Source: Purshia tridentata (taxonomy: Eukaryota; Streptophyta; Magnoliopsida; Rosales; Rosaceae). Taken from it: DNA of 64,000 nucleotides. The notes beneath the pieces were generated by a model. It ran no database searches. It worked only from the letters and a program-made list of their open reading frames with translations, and was not told the DNA's origin. Below, piece by piece: positions 49,828 to 61,380 of this stretch. The number at the start of each line of letters is the position of its first letter. Position 1 is the stretch's first letter. A program made the translations under genes and the position numbers. The stretch is taken from assembly GCA_003254885.1 (NCBI GenBank), contig QANT01005019.1, positions 1 to 64,000 of the forward strand, given 5' to 3'.

Positions 49828-52521
49828 ATGGCTGGAGTCGCACAAGCACCGAAGAGAGCATTGCCTCCACCTGGAAGAGGCCCTCGCTCTCCTCCTCGAC
49901 CTCGCTTTGGGCCCGTTGATCGCGAAAAGGTTCTCTCTCTCTCTCTGGTGGTTAAATTTATTTTGTTTCAGTTTATTTATTTTCTTATATTGATGGGTTT
50001 TTGTTTTATGGGTGTTCGTTGAATTACAGACTTGTCCTTTATTGCTTCGAGTTTTCACTAAGGTATGTTACCAATGCTCATATACGTATTGGGTTTCTAT
50101 GGAATTGAAGTTTAAGCTTTCATTTGATTGATATTGCTCATATATAGGAACTGTTCTTTATGATAAGCGAGAAATTTGGTTGAGAAATGAGGAAGAAGAG
50201 ATGTATTATATATAGTGGTTGCTTTACACTCAAGCAAGTGCCAAAACAAGACATTAGGCTGGGAACTCGCACTCAAAAACTTTGTGGCAATTAGCATGGT
50301 CACTTCTGTTTAGAGGTTCTATTTCTGAAAAGGGAGAGTTTTTGTTTGATGGGTGCTTAACATTTTGGAAAAGCCTTTCTGAGGCTCAGAAGGGGAGTTC
50401 CTCTCTGTCTATCTATATATAGAATGTTGGGCATTGCGTTATTATGTGGTATGCAAGAAAAGGGGTGAATTCTTCCCTAAATGTTGCGTCTCATGTGTAC
50501 TAGCATTTTCATAGCATGGTCTTATGGAGTTCCATTGAGTGCTTCCAAAGAAGCTGGATCCTTGCTTGTCATTCACAGTTGATTTGTGGGTATTGTATAT
50601 TGTTCGTCTTTGTTCTGATTCTTGTACTGTTCTCTTGTTTGTACTTTCTTCACATATGTATATTGCAATTTTTCCAGTACTTAATAAACTTATACAAGAT
50701 GTAGATGTTAAGAAATTTGTATGATCCGGGAGTAAAAATATGTTGAAAGTGGTGTATTATTTTTCTCAAATTTAGAGAAAACACGTAGCTGGATGAACAT
50801 AGTACATCCGGTGGTCCATTTCTTTGATCTTATGTAATCCTAGCCAAATGGTCTCTGCGTATTGAAGGTTTAATCCTTAGTTGTTGTCTGGACGCAAAAG
50901 TCATATGTGGAATTTTTGCTTATGTTTATGGTTTTGCTTGTTGAATTTTTCTGTAGATTGGAAGTCATCATGCCAATGAAGATTTTGCGGTGAGAGGCAA
51001 GGAGCCAAAGGATGAAGTTCAAATTTATACATGGAAGGATGCCACTCTTCGCGAGTTAACTGATCTGGTTGAAACTCTCTCTCTCTCTGTGGTGGTGTAC
51101 ATGTCTCCAGTTGTTCGCATGTATATTCATGCATTTGTATGATATAGCCAAATATATGAGGAAAATTTTTAGCCATATCTTTTTTTATGGAACAGTTCTT
51201 TGTTTTCATAATTTGGGTCTTGTAATTGATCCTGTTTCGTTTTCAGGTCAAAGAAGTTGCTCCAGCAGCAAGAAGGAGGAATGCTAAACTGTCCTTTGCT
51301 TTTGTATATCCAGATAAACATGGCCATTTCTTGGTCAGAGAGGCTAGTTCACTCTCTCTCTCTCTCTCTCTCTGTGTCTCTCTCTCTCTCTCCCTCCCTC
51401 TCCAAACACGCACATGATATTTTTCTCTATTATTTCCTTAAATGAGGACCTATTATTCAACCCTTGGATCAGATAAGAATGGTTGAGAGGCGTGTAACCC
51501 ACTATGTATTGAGTCTATATACAATCTAACAGTTGATTCACAATTCTTTTTGGTCACTTGGGGGAGGATTTGTTTGTTTGTTTGTTTGTTTGCTTTTGTG
51601 ACTATGTGGGGGGCCTGGGAGCAGTATGACTTGGAGATTATGGCCACTTAAAACTCCCTAACAGTCTTTGCTTCAAATCTTTAGTACCTAGGATGTGTGA
51701 TTTGACTCTTTGGTGGTAGCCATCCACTAGATTAGGACATTTTTCTGTACATGGGTGGAGGTATTTTGGACGAAGTTACAACTTACATCCGCCCCTTCCC
51801 CTCTTCTTCTCCCTTTTCTGACTTGCTGATTAATTAAGGGTAATGAGTACAGAGGCTCAAACATAGGATGAACCCTTGAAATACCCAAACAACTAAGGTG
51901 TGTAGATAAAGATTGAAATGAAGTTAACGAGTAAATAGTTCTCAATATAAAACTTAGTTAGGCATGTGCACCACTCACTCAAATATTCGATTAGCCTTTC
52001 GAGACTCTAATGATCAAGGTTCTTCTAACATGTGGTTACTTGTTATTTGATTTAGGTTAATAACTTTTGTACAATTCGCAATGCACACTAGGTGGATAAT
52101 TGAAAGTGTAGCAGTTCAGAGTTCACGAACTACAAAATTAAATTTTTTTATTTTTAAGTTAGGAGTGAAATGAAATTGATCTTAAACCTGTGGCAAACAG
52201 CTCATAATTGTGTAATCGTATAGGTTATTTGAAATTGTACATATTCCTTGTGTTAGACATGACATGGAGTTCTGACTTCTGACTGGAATTCTCCATTGCC
52301 TGATGAAGGTGGGCAAGACTTTTTCTTACGGAAATGGAAGATTAGATGATGGAAAGGTTTTGGCTGAACTTGGCTTTCAGGTAAAAATGACGTTCTTTTT
52401 CGTGGCATTATATATTTAAATGATAACGACTGTGGAATTATATCTGAATGATATCTCCTATTTTCGACCGATGTTTTCTGATACGCAGAACGGAGATTAC
52501 TTGGATGTGGCGATTATGTAG
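49828..52521 (+). CDS. SAP18, Sin3-associated histone deacetylase complex subunit
   Basis: Six exons (49828-49929, 50030-50062, 50957-51067, 51247-51342, 52309-52380, 52489-52521) encode 148 aa, close to Arabidopsis SAP18 (At2g45640). A Pro/Arg-rich head (residues 8-27, PPPGRGPRSPPRPR) precedes the ubiquitin-like SAP18 fold: TCPLLLRVFTK, then HHANEDFAVRG, VQIYTWKDATLREL and KLSFAFVYPDKHGHF, ending GDYLDVAIM. In plants SAP18 links DNA-binding repressors to HDA19-type deacetylases and belongs to the ASAP RNA-processing complex; it is nuclear. Intron 4 appears to use a GC donor (GAG then GCTAGT at 51343), because the family-conserved VRE before VGKT is kept only with that boundary. A CT tract follows the donor directly. 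Gene order AGL6-SAP18 matches Arabidopsis. Confidence 0.94.
51352..51402 (+). repeat. CT-rich microsatellite in SAP18 intron 4
   Basis: An interrupted CT run starts ten bases after the GC donor of SAP18 intron 4. Its closeness to a weak donor makes it a candidate splicing enhancer, though this is inference. Confidence 0.75.
51568..51592 (+). repeat. (TTTG)n microsatellite in SAP18 intron 4
   Basis: About six TTTG units. Confidence 0.7.
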
Positions 52522-54222
52522 AGAAGCACTTTCTGTTTTTGATATGTGAATTTGAATAAGGGTTATTTAGATTTCTACATGTAGTGGGTTTACCTTGTAC
52601 TTTTGCCAGTCTGTTGTTGTGACTGTGTGTCTAACAGCTTAGCAAGTCATTTATGTAATTGTAAGAGTATGTCTTTGAAGTTAGAGAACGGTAGATGCTA
52701 CTCCTTATACTGTTTTCTATTGCAGCTGTATTCTGCTCATCCCACTTATTTAATTTTCTACCCCATTAATTAATATATATATATATTACTCAAATCATCC
52801 TTTTAAATAATTTGATGTAAAGACTTTTCTTTTTTATTATTATAAAGGGAGGTGAGATAAGAAAAATGAGGATGACAATGGAAGCAGGCCTCCTTAGAGG
52901 TGTTTCTTAAACCTCTTCTTAAATTTAAATTTTGGAGAAAATGAATAATGATATAAAATACAACTCCAACCATTTCTTAAAATTTTTCAAATTCGAGATT
53001 TTTCAAAATCAAATTGAATGAATAAGGTGCGCAAACTTTCTCAAAAGTCAAAACCTCCAATAATCATGTTTTAGACTAAAAGTCAAACAAAAATAAAGAA
53101 AATCTCAATTTTAGTATTGTAGAGTCATTTTCAAATCTTCAAATTAGAGAAAATATAATAAAAGGACCGGAGATGATCTTATGTGTATTAGCATTACATT
53201 TGAAAATTCAGCGTGATATACAAGATGACGATTAAGAACCAACTATTCAACTAAATGAAAATTTGGAATGGAATTCAAATAAAATGTAATCAAACTTATA
53301 ATGAAAAAGGGGGCAAACTATAAAGAATTGAAAATTGACATGAAATGTAATTGATTATTCTTCATTTTGGTTTTGGTGGAATAAGCAGCATTCTATAAAA
53401 ATGCATATTCTATTCCAAAGTCCATTATGGCATTAATAAATGAGAGAAAAATACACTATAATGAAATGAAATTGCTATGCGGCCCCACAAAAATAGGTAT
53501 CATATCTAAAATAATTTAGGTCTCCCCGACAAGTTGGTTGAAAAATTTGAAGTTTACAGTCAAGAAGAGAGTAAATTTGCAACGATGTATTGGTACTAAA
53601 GTTCACTATGGTTGAATTTAAGTAGACTTTCTAGTTTGTACTCATGAGTGAGTGTATCTTCACCAAGGGTGTTTCTTGCTAAGTTTCTGCTAGATTGATT
53701 AAATATTCTCATTAAGCGCATTTTACTTAATTTATTTTTAATATTTGAGATTTTGATATATAATAAGATAAATCGATTTAGTAATTAGATGAACAGTGAA
53801 CTCATCTATAAATTAAAGAAATTTGTATATACGATAAATAATATGGTACTATGGTGTTATGAATCCACCCAAATATAACATACTTGTCATGGAATTGATA
53901 AATCCTAATTGAATTAACTATTTAATAATTATATAAGTATTATAATTTGTGCATGGTATTATCATCTTTTCTCCGGGCTAAACATCATGTTCATGATTGA
54001 TGGCCATTGGCAACGTAAAACTCCCCAATAAATCTAACGAAAACGACGTCGCACGCACTGAAATTCCGTGAGTTATGAGTGTAATATTGACAACTTGGGT
54101 TGGGTTTGGGCCCCAGAGGAAGAGATAAAAAAAAGACGGACGGAAAGCAAAAGAAGCAGCGTTAATAAAGATCGGTGTCTGTATTTGCTAGAAATCACTA
54201 ATCAGTAATCAGTAATCACACA

Positions 54223-54223
<1 letters not shown>
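52522..54223. other. Intergenic between SAP18 and GAUT1
   Basis: 3' flank of SAP18 followed by AT-rich DNA with a short (TA)n near 52774. No gene seen. Sequence close to GAUT1 is GA/CT-rich. Confidence 0.5.
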
Positions 54224-54266
<43 letters not shown>

Positions 54267-54298
54267 NCTCTCTCTCTCTCTCTCTCTCTCTCCCCCCC
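54224..54298 (+). repeat. (CT)n microsatellite in the GAUT1 leader/promoter
   Basis: A CT run of about 70 bases with an N at 54267, ending in a C run, lies about 180 bases upstream of the start codon. A second short CT run follows at 54391-54420. I see no TATA box, so this looks like a pyrimidine-rich, TATA-less promoter. The true repeat length is uncertain because of the N. Confidence 0.75.
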
Positions 54299-54480
54299 CG
54301 CTCTCTGCACTTTTCCCATGGATTCTGACTAGCAACCATTACAGCCCTTCATTCAGCATTCAATTCAATCTCAGCAAGATCCCTCTGTAAATCTCTCTCT
54401 CTCTCTGTCTCTCTCTCCCTCCTTCCTGTGACCGAGTCTGACTTTTGTTTCTCTTTGAGCTGTTTAGGTCTTGATTGGCA

Positions 54481-57400
54481 ATGGCGTTGAAGCGCGGGCT
54501 ATCGGGTGCGGGCGCCCACAGGAACCGAGCCTCTGGATCTCGATTCCCTTTCGCCATTCTCATTTTCTTTTCACTTCTCATTCCGTTGATATTTTTTGTC
54601 GGCCGTGGCCTCCACACCTCTGGTATGTGCTCAATTCCTTTGAGTAATTCATTTATTTTTCTAATTTCTGCTGAAAAATAAGTGTGTTTAGTGTTCCGTG
54701 TGTAATAGTGGCTTCCAGATCTCAATTAGGTTCCGTTTCAGCTATGCATTTGAGGAATTACTTTTCTTTGTTGCATTTTCTGCGTTCCTTTGCTTCAGAA
54801 AAGTAGAAAACAGTTTAATTATCTTGGTGTTGGTACAATTACTGCTTTGAAAATAAAATTTTTTTACTTTTTCAAGTGTTAACAGAATGATGCTCGTGCT
54901 TTTCGAGTCGAGAAGAATGCTGCATTTGTTTCACACTTTTTAAAGTGTTTTTGTGTTTGAATCTAATGACTGTGGTCCTTACATTGTTAAGATGGAGAAT
55001 TTGCCTTTGTTTCATTACCTTGGTGCCCGAGTTTTAAGCAGATTTTGGCGATGGATTTAACTTTGTCTAACCCCTAAATTAAGTTGGAGTCGAATTTCTT
55101 GGTGCACTACTTATTCCTCTAGCCTCATTATTTCTGTATATTCTAACAATGTTGGAATTTGGGGGGTTACGTAATTATCACAGAATAGGATTTTGATACA
55201 GTTGTGTTTGTGAACATTTTGGATTGTTGGTATGCCTTGGAAACTTGTAGGAGAGAATGGAAGTTTTGAGTTCATAAGCCAGCTATAAGACGTTGTAAAC
55301 TTATGTTTAATACAATACCAATTAAATAATCTATATGCAGGTGTAAATGATAGAATGAGTTTAACCACATAATCTCTCTGGGCTTGTACAATATGAATTT
55401 ATGCGTGTATATTTATTCACCATGTTTGTTCTGTTTGGACAAATACATATAAACCACCTAACCTCTCTGGGCTTGTACAATATGAATTTCTGTGTGTATA
55501 TTTATTCACCATGTTTGTTCTTTTTGGACAAATACATATAAACCACTTAATCTTTCTGGGCTTGTACAATATGAGTTTATGCTGCCATGTTTGTTTGTAT
55601 TTTCTGGGATCTGGTCTCACACTATCCCTCAATTCTCTCCTGTTTTATATATGCTCCAAGTCTAGGGACTAATATGCTTTGTGTTTACCTTTACAATAGG
55701 CTATTCTAGTTCAGTCACATATTTATATACATGCTTCAAGGGTGCTTAATATTCTTATGCCTTTTTTTGCAGTTATTTAAGCACTTTTGAAAAACCTTTT
55801 CCCAACTTTATTTTGTGTTGGACTGGTTTATGTTGGAGATGGGAGAAAATGTAGCATTTTGAGATTTTACACTATGGCATTTAAAGGAAAAAAAAGTGAA
55901 CATACGACCTCTATTTACTGACAAAAATATATAATGAATGTTTTTGTGTATCATATGGTTCTTGGGAGTTGATGCAGTAATTTGTTTGTCAAGACTATGT
56001 CTCGATGAATGTACGTCCTGTTAATTGGAAGTTTTTACTGAAGTTGTAAAATAGATGAAGTGTCATGGTTTATCTGTCCTTTGGAGGTAATGTTAATTGC
56101 AGAGGTTGGTTGCAGGAGTGAGTCTCCTAGCCTCTTGATCACAACTACAAGAAGTCTGAAAGGACAAAAATCTGGAAAATGTCTTATGAATCTTAATAAA
56201 ATTATACAAGTTTTCTTTGTTTTCTCTGTAACACACGTGTATGCAAGACTTGTGCTCATCAGTTTGAGTATAACTGATTTTTGCTATTTGTGCAGATCCA
56301 AAAGATATTTTATCTGGTCCTGCCGAAAAGGTAGGCTTTCATACTTCCATCAATTTCTGTCTCAAAACATTTATTGTATAATGGCTTCTATTTATAGCTC
56401 CTTTTCTTTTTCCAAAGAAAAAAACCTTTTTGAGAAACTTAATAATTTATTGATTGGTCTAGAATGTGGATTGGCGTGAAAGGCTGGCACTGCAGCATGT
56501 AAAATCGCTTTTCTCAAAAGAGGCAAGTGCAACTGGATTAAATCTATGAGTTATTCATATGTCTGAGTTCATTAAGTGGTGGTAGTTTTTCTATTTCGTT
56601 GAGTGCCCTTCCTAACCAGCACGCTGATTGAATCATCATCTTAGGTCATTGATGTAATTGCGGCCAGCACAAATGATATGGGGCCTTTGAGCCTTGATTT
56701 CTTCAGAAAAAACAATTTATCAGCATCATGGAAAGTCATTGGGGAGAAGACATCAGTTGTTACAGATTCTGAGGTTAGTATATCTGTTACCCTTCTGCTT
56801 GAAATTTAACTATCCCTGATAATCTTTTTTGCTGCGAAAGTGTTCTCAATTTGTAGCTGCTGATTGTTTTTGTTTTGGATTCTCTGTGCAAAGATAAATT
56901 TGGCAGCTGTAGATGCTGGACATGAAACACCTAGGGTTAAAGTGGATGGTTCATCAGGTAGTAATATCTTTTTATAAGTATTTCTTATGGCTGTAAAACA
57001 TTTCTACTTTCTTTTTGATTTTGTTTTCATTTGCAGATGATCATGCTAAGCCTCTTGATCCTGCAAAACAAGCTCGAAGGGTAATTAACACACTTAATGT
57101 GCTCTATGGTTTTTTTGTCATATTTTTTCTTTCTTGCTTCAAAATGTCTCATTCATGCTTGCCAACTCAGAATACAAATGAAATAACTCTTATTAAATCA
57201 ATTATGTCTATTTGGGTTTTATTAGTATATATTTACTGCATTATGTTTTGAGTTCTAATATATTCTTTATAAGAAATTCTGTAGCAATTGAGAGAGAAGA
57301 GACGTGATAAGCGTGCAACTGAGCTGGTACAACAGGATGATGAATCAATTGTAAAACTTGAAAATTCAGCCATTGAGCGCTCCAAATCAGTTGACTCTGC

Positions 57401-59622
57401 AGTTTTGGGAAAATACAGCATTTGGAGGAAAGAAAATGAGAATGAGAACTCTGATTCAACAGTGCGCTTGATGCGGGACCAAATCATAATGGCAAGGGTC
57501 TACTTAAGTATTGCGAAGATGAAGAACAAGCTTGATCTGTACCAACAACTACAGACTCGACTCAAAGAATCTCAGCGTGCTTTGGGAGAGGCAACTGCTG
57601 ATGCAGATTTACATCCAAGGTAGCATGATTAGGGGCATGCAATGTTCTTGAGTGTGTAATATATATTTGCATCTCTTCCTTTTATCTCTACTGATAATTA
57701 TACTTCTTACTTATTCCATGCCTGATTCATTGTAGTGCACCTGAGAGAATAAAAGCTATGGGCCAAGTTCTTTCAAAATCAAGAGAGCAACTGTATGATT
57801 GCAACCTGGTCACTGGGAAGCTGAGAGCAATGCTTCAGTCTGCAGATGAACAAGTACGGAGCTTGAAAAAGCAGAGCACTTTTCTTAGTCAGTTAGCTGC
57901 CAAGACCATTCCAAATGGAATCCACTGCCTGTCAATGCGCCTAACCATAGACTATTACCTCCTTCCTCTTGAGAAGAGGAAATTCCCAAGAAGTGAGAAC
58001 TTGGAAAATCCTAATCTTTATCATTATGCTCTCTTCTCAGACAATGTCTTGGCTGCATCGGTTGTCGTTAACTCTACTGTCATTAATGCCAAGGTGACCT
58101 GAACTTTCTTATCCTATATTGGTGTCTCAATGTGGGTGTGGGTTTCTTTGTTTCTGTGTTTCCAATAGAATTGAAAATACCTTTATTAACTATCCTTGCT
58201 ATTTCGCATCACTATGATCTTTTTGACTTCTGAGGAAGAACTGAAAAGAAGACATCGTGACTTCAATGGGAATTCTATTTCTGGTTCACGAGGCTTTGAC
58301 AATAAAATATTTCACCAGTGGGCTGTACTGAGATACATATGCTAATTAGGTTATTTAGATTATATATTCCTATCACTATTTTCTTCTTTTTTAAATATAC
58401 TAGGTGTGGCAATCAGATGAGATGGTTCAAAGATGTTTTATCATAACTTTTTTACATTTACTTTTTTCTAAGTGCGGCCCCTGTTTGGTGGACCTCAGTC
58501 ATATGAAATTTAAAATTTTGACTGAGAGCTTGTATTATGGAGCTCAGGCTCATGCTCTTGTGGTAGAATACCCTTATTTGACATGTTCTCATGTCTAGTT
58601 TGATAGTGGCTTATTACTGAACTAAGATGCAGGTTGCTTGCTTTCTTGTTTGACTTAAATATGCTTTTTGGTGATTGCAGGATCCTTCAAAACATGTATT
58701 CCATCTTGTTACTGATAAACTTAATTTTGGAGCCATGAATATGTGGTTTTTACTGAATCCTCCTGGAAAAGCCACAATTCACGTTGAAAATGTTGACGAG
58801 TTTAAGTGGCTTAACTCATCCTACTGCCCAGTTCTGCGGCAGCTTGAATCTGCTGCAATGAAAGACTTTTATTTCAAGGCTGGCCATCCTACCACTCTGT
58901 CATCTGGAGCTTCTAATCTGAAGTACAGGAACCCAAAGTATCTGTCAATGCTTAATCACTTGAGGTTCTATCTCCCACAGGTTTATCCCAAGTTGAATAA
59001 GATCTTGTTTCTTGATGATGACATTGTTGTCCAGAAAGACTTAACTGGATTGTGGGCTGTGAAGCTAAATGGAAAAGTGAATGGCGCGGTAGAAACATGT
59101 GGTGAGAGCTTCCACCGTTTTGACAAGTATCTAAACTTCACAAATCCTCATATTGCAAGAAACTTTGATCCAAATGCATGTGGATGGGCATATGGGATGA
59201 ACATTTTTGATCTTAAGGAGTGGAAAACAAAAGATATTACTGGTATCTATCACAAGTGGCAGAACATGGTGAGTGTCTGTAAACTTACATTTCTCCTGAT
59301 ATGTGTTGTATTCTTTTGACCAATTTTGTTTCTGTTTTGGTTTTAGAATGAAGATAGGACGCTTTGGAAACTTGGAACACTACCTCCAGGGCTAATTACA
59401 TTTTATGGGCTGACACATCCACTAGAGAAGTCATGGCATGTGCTTGGTTTGGGTTACAATCCAAGTGTGGATCGGTCCGAGATTGAGAACGCAGCTGTCG
59501 TACACTATAATGGCAACATGAAACCATGGCTGGAGTTGGCGATGACAAAGTATCGACCATACTGGACCAAGTACATCAAGTATGATCATCCCTATCTTCG
59601 CAGCTGCAAACTAAGTGAATGA
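54481..59622 (+). CDS. Galacturonosyltransferase 1 (homogalacturonan synthase)
   Basis: Ten exons (54481-54622, 56296-56330, 56463-56522, 56645-56773, 56894-56957, 57037-57080, 57285-57619, 57736-58093, 58681-59268, 59347-59622) encode 676 aa; Arabidopsis GAUT1 has 673. It transfers galacturonic acid from UDP-GalA onto homogalacturonan in the Golgi, in a complex anchored by GAUT7. The N-terminus MALKRGLSG and a signal-anchor at about 22-41 identify GAUT1 rather than GAUT4. A Lys/Arg-rich coiled region holds RSKSVDSAVLGKYSIWR. The GT8 catalytic domain has LDDDIVVQKD (500-509) with the DDD metal-binding motif at 501-503, CGWAYGMN, and HYNGNMKPW (638-646). Intron 3 starts with a consensus GC donor (GAG then GCAAGT at 56523). 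Arabidopsis GAUT1 (At3g61130) lies next to AGL13, the AGL6 paralogue. Confidence 0.95.
55374..55600 (+). repeat. 89-base minisatellite in GAUT1 intron 1
   Basis: Unit starts at 55374, 55463 and 55552 (CTCTCTGG or CTTTCTGG, then GCTTGTACAATATGA). The first two units are full and nearly identical and the third is truncated. It lies about 750 bases into the 1673-base first intron. Confidence 0.85.
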
Positions 59623-60836
59623 ACCGATAAAATGGGGGCTTTACGTAAATAGTGGGTGGAAATGCTCTCCATCTCTCTCTTGTTTCCTTGGTATCTTCAT
59701 CTGACAAGTCACATAGGTTATGTTTGTTTCACCAGGAGGAGGAATTCCCATATTTTCATTTTACCACAGTCCACATTGTTTATTCTTCCATGTAATTCAA
59801 TTCAATTCAATTCCATTGCATCCCATCATTTCTCATCCATCGGAACAGGGTAACAACATATTCTTTGCCTCAATGACCTGTATAAACTCAATACCTTATT
59901 TTGTTGTGGAGCTAACAACATGCTCTCTTGGATAGTGTAATGTGCAAGGGACATGATATATTAATTACTTGGATCATGAGCTTTTCATGTTTGTTGAATG
60001 ACTGGTAATTTGGTTGTATAGGATTACATTTTCCTTCTCTTTCCATCAGCTTTCTGCCACTGAATCAAACTAAAGTATAATGCTCAGATGCCCTCTTTCT
60101 CTACTTGTGAGAAATACTTTGATGTCCATCACTTCATTATTTCAACGTTTAAGAAAGTCAGAGACTAAATATGAATACAGTAAGCAAACTGGGTGCTCTT
60201 TGAAATCTTGTGTCAAAAGAACTTTTATTTATTCTTCAAATGCAACTAAACCATTATCGATTATTTGGAAGCGCTTTTAACACTGCCAAAAATACTCCCG
60301 AACACATTTTCAGATTTCACAAATGTTGCTAGATTATAAAGAGCAGTTTCTGTTGCTTTTTCTGTTTAGTTCAACGATGTTTTTTATATATCATATGCTC
60401 AAGATTTTGCTATGTTCCCAATGGTGTAGTGGTAGTCACTCTCTACTCTTGTAGAATGTGATATGATACTCTTATCTTCTTCCAACGCACAAGAAGAAAA
60501 CTTTTTAGCCTCCACTTCCATTAAACTCAACCTTTTCTCGCACTATCGGGGTTATTCTCTGGCCCCCATTATCTTAATCAAGGACTAGAATCCCCCATTA
60601 TGCCCACCTAATTAAATTCCAAATAAAGCCAAACACACCACCTGTACGGACATGGCAGTGAAAAAGACTATGATGTCGGTGAATTTAACGTAAAGGATCC
60701 ATCCTAGAAAAGTATGGACACCTGATGGTCTGGTCAATGATCTTTATATTAAGAAGATACAAGCAATTCTACATAATATTTATACCATAATTAGTTTTTT
60801 AATAATATTATTTTTACTATTACATTTCTCATATCA
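59623..60836. other. GAUT1 3' flank
   Basis: The 3' untranslated region and flank of GAUT1, including an AATTC pentanucleotide run near 59790-59812. No gene seen. Confidence 0.5.
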
Positions 60837-60985
60837 TCATACGTGGCATTATTTTATTAAAGATGATTTTTTTTTTTTTTTAGTATCCAATATATAAATG
60901 CCATATAAAATCATACGTGGCATTATTTTATTAAAGATGATTTTTATTATTTTTTTTTAGTATCCAATATATAAATGCCATATAA
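60837..60985 (+). repeat. Tandem duplication, 74-base unit
   Basis: Two almost identical copies start TCATACGTGGCATTATTTTA at 60837 and 60911 and end AATATATAAATGCCATATAA. They differ mainly in the length of a T run. Confidence 0.88.
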
Positions 60986-61037
60986 GTTGTTATATAAGAT
61001 GGTATAAAATGATAGTACAAAAATGTGTTAATTGTAG

Positions 61038-61060
61038 CATTATTATTATTATTATTATTT
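61038..61060 (+). repeat. (ATT)n microsatellite
   Basis: About seven ATT units between two tandem duplications. Confidence 0.7.
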
Positions 61061-61216
61061 CAGATTCTCACATTAAGCTAAGTTGTATGCTAATCTTTCC
61101 TTACAGTAATAATAGAACTTTCTTTATGTGGAAGAACTGTAGTGTCATACAGTTCAGGTAGACAATGGGTAAAGAATCAAGTACCATGAATCACCACACC
61201 ATTTCAATATCTCATT

Positions 61217-61380
61217 AGAATACTAATGAGTTTTTTTTTTTTTTGCCACAGTAGTACACTAATGAATTTAAACTCTATAATCTTGAACCACATCGTATAA
61301 AGAATACTAATGAGTTTTTTTTTTTTGCCACAGTAGTACACTAATGAATTTAAACTCTATAATCTTGAACCACATCGTAT
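61217..61380 (+). repeat. Tandem duplication, 84-base unit
   Basis: Two nearly identical copies start AGAATACTAATGAG at 61217 and 61301, run through GCCACAGTAGTACACTAATG and end in CCACATCGTAT. They differ in a poly-T run length and a few bases. Confidence 0.88.

Noticed and set aside
49774-50058. 94-codon minus-strand frame over SAP18 exon 1
   Set aside because: Antisense shadow of a coding exon plus a CT tract.
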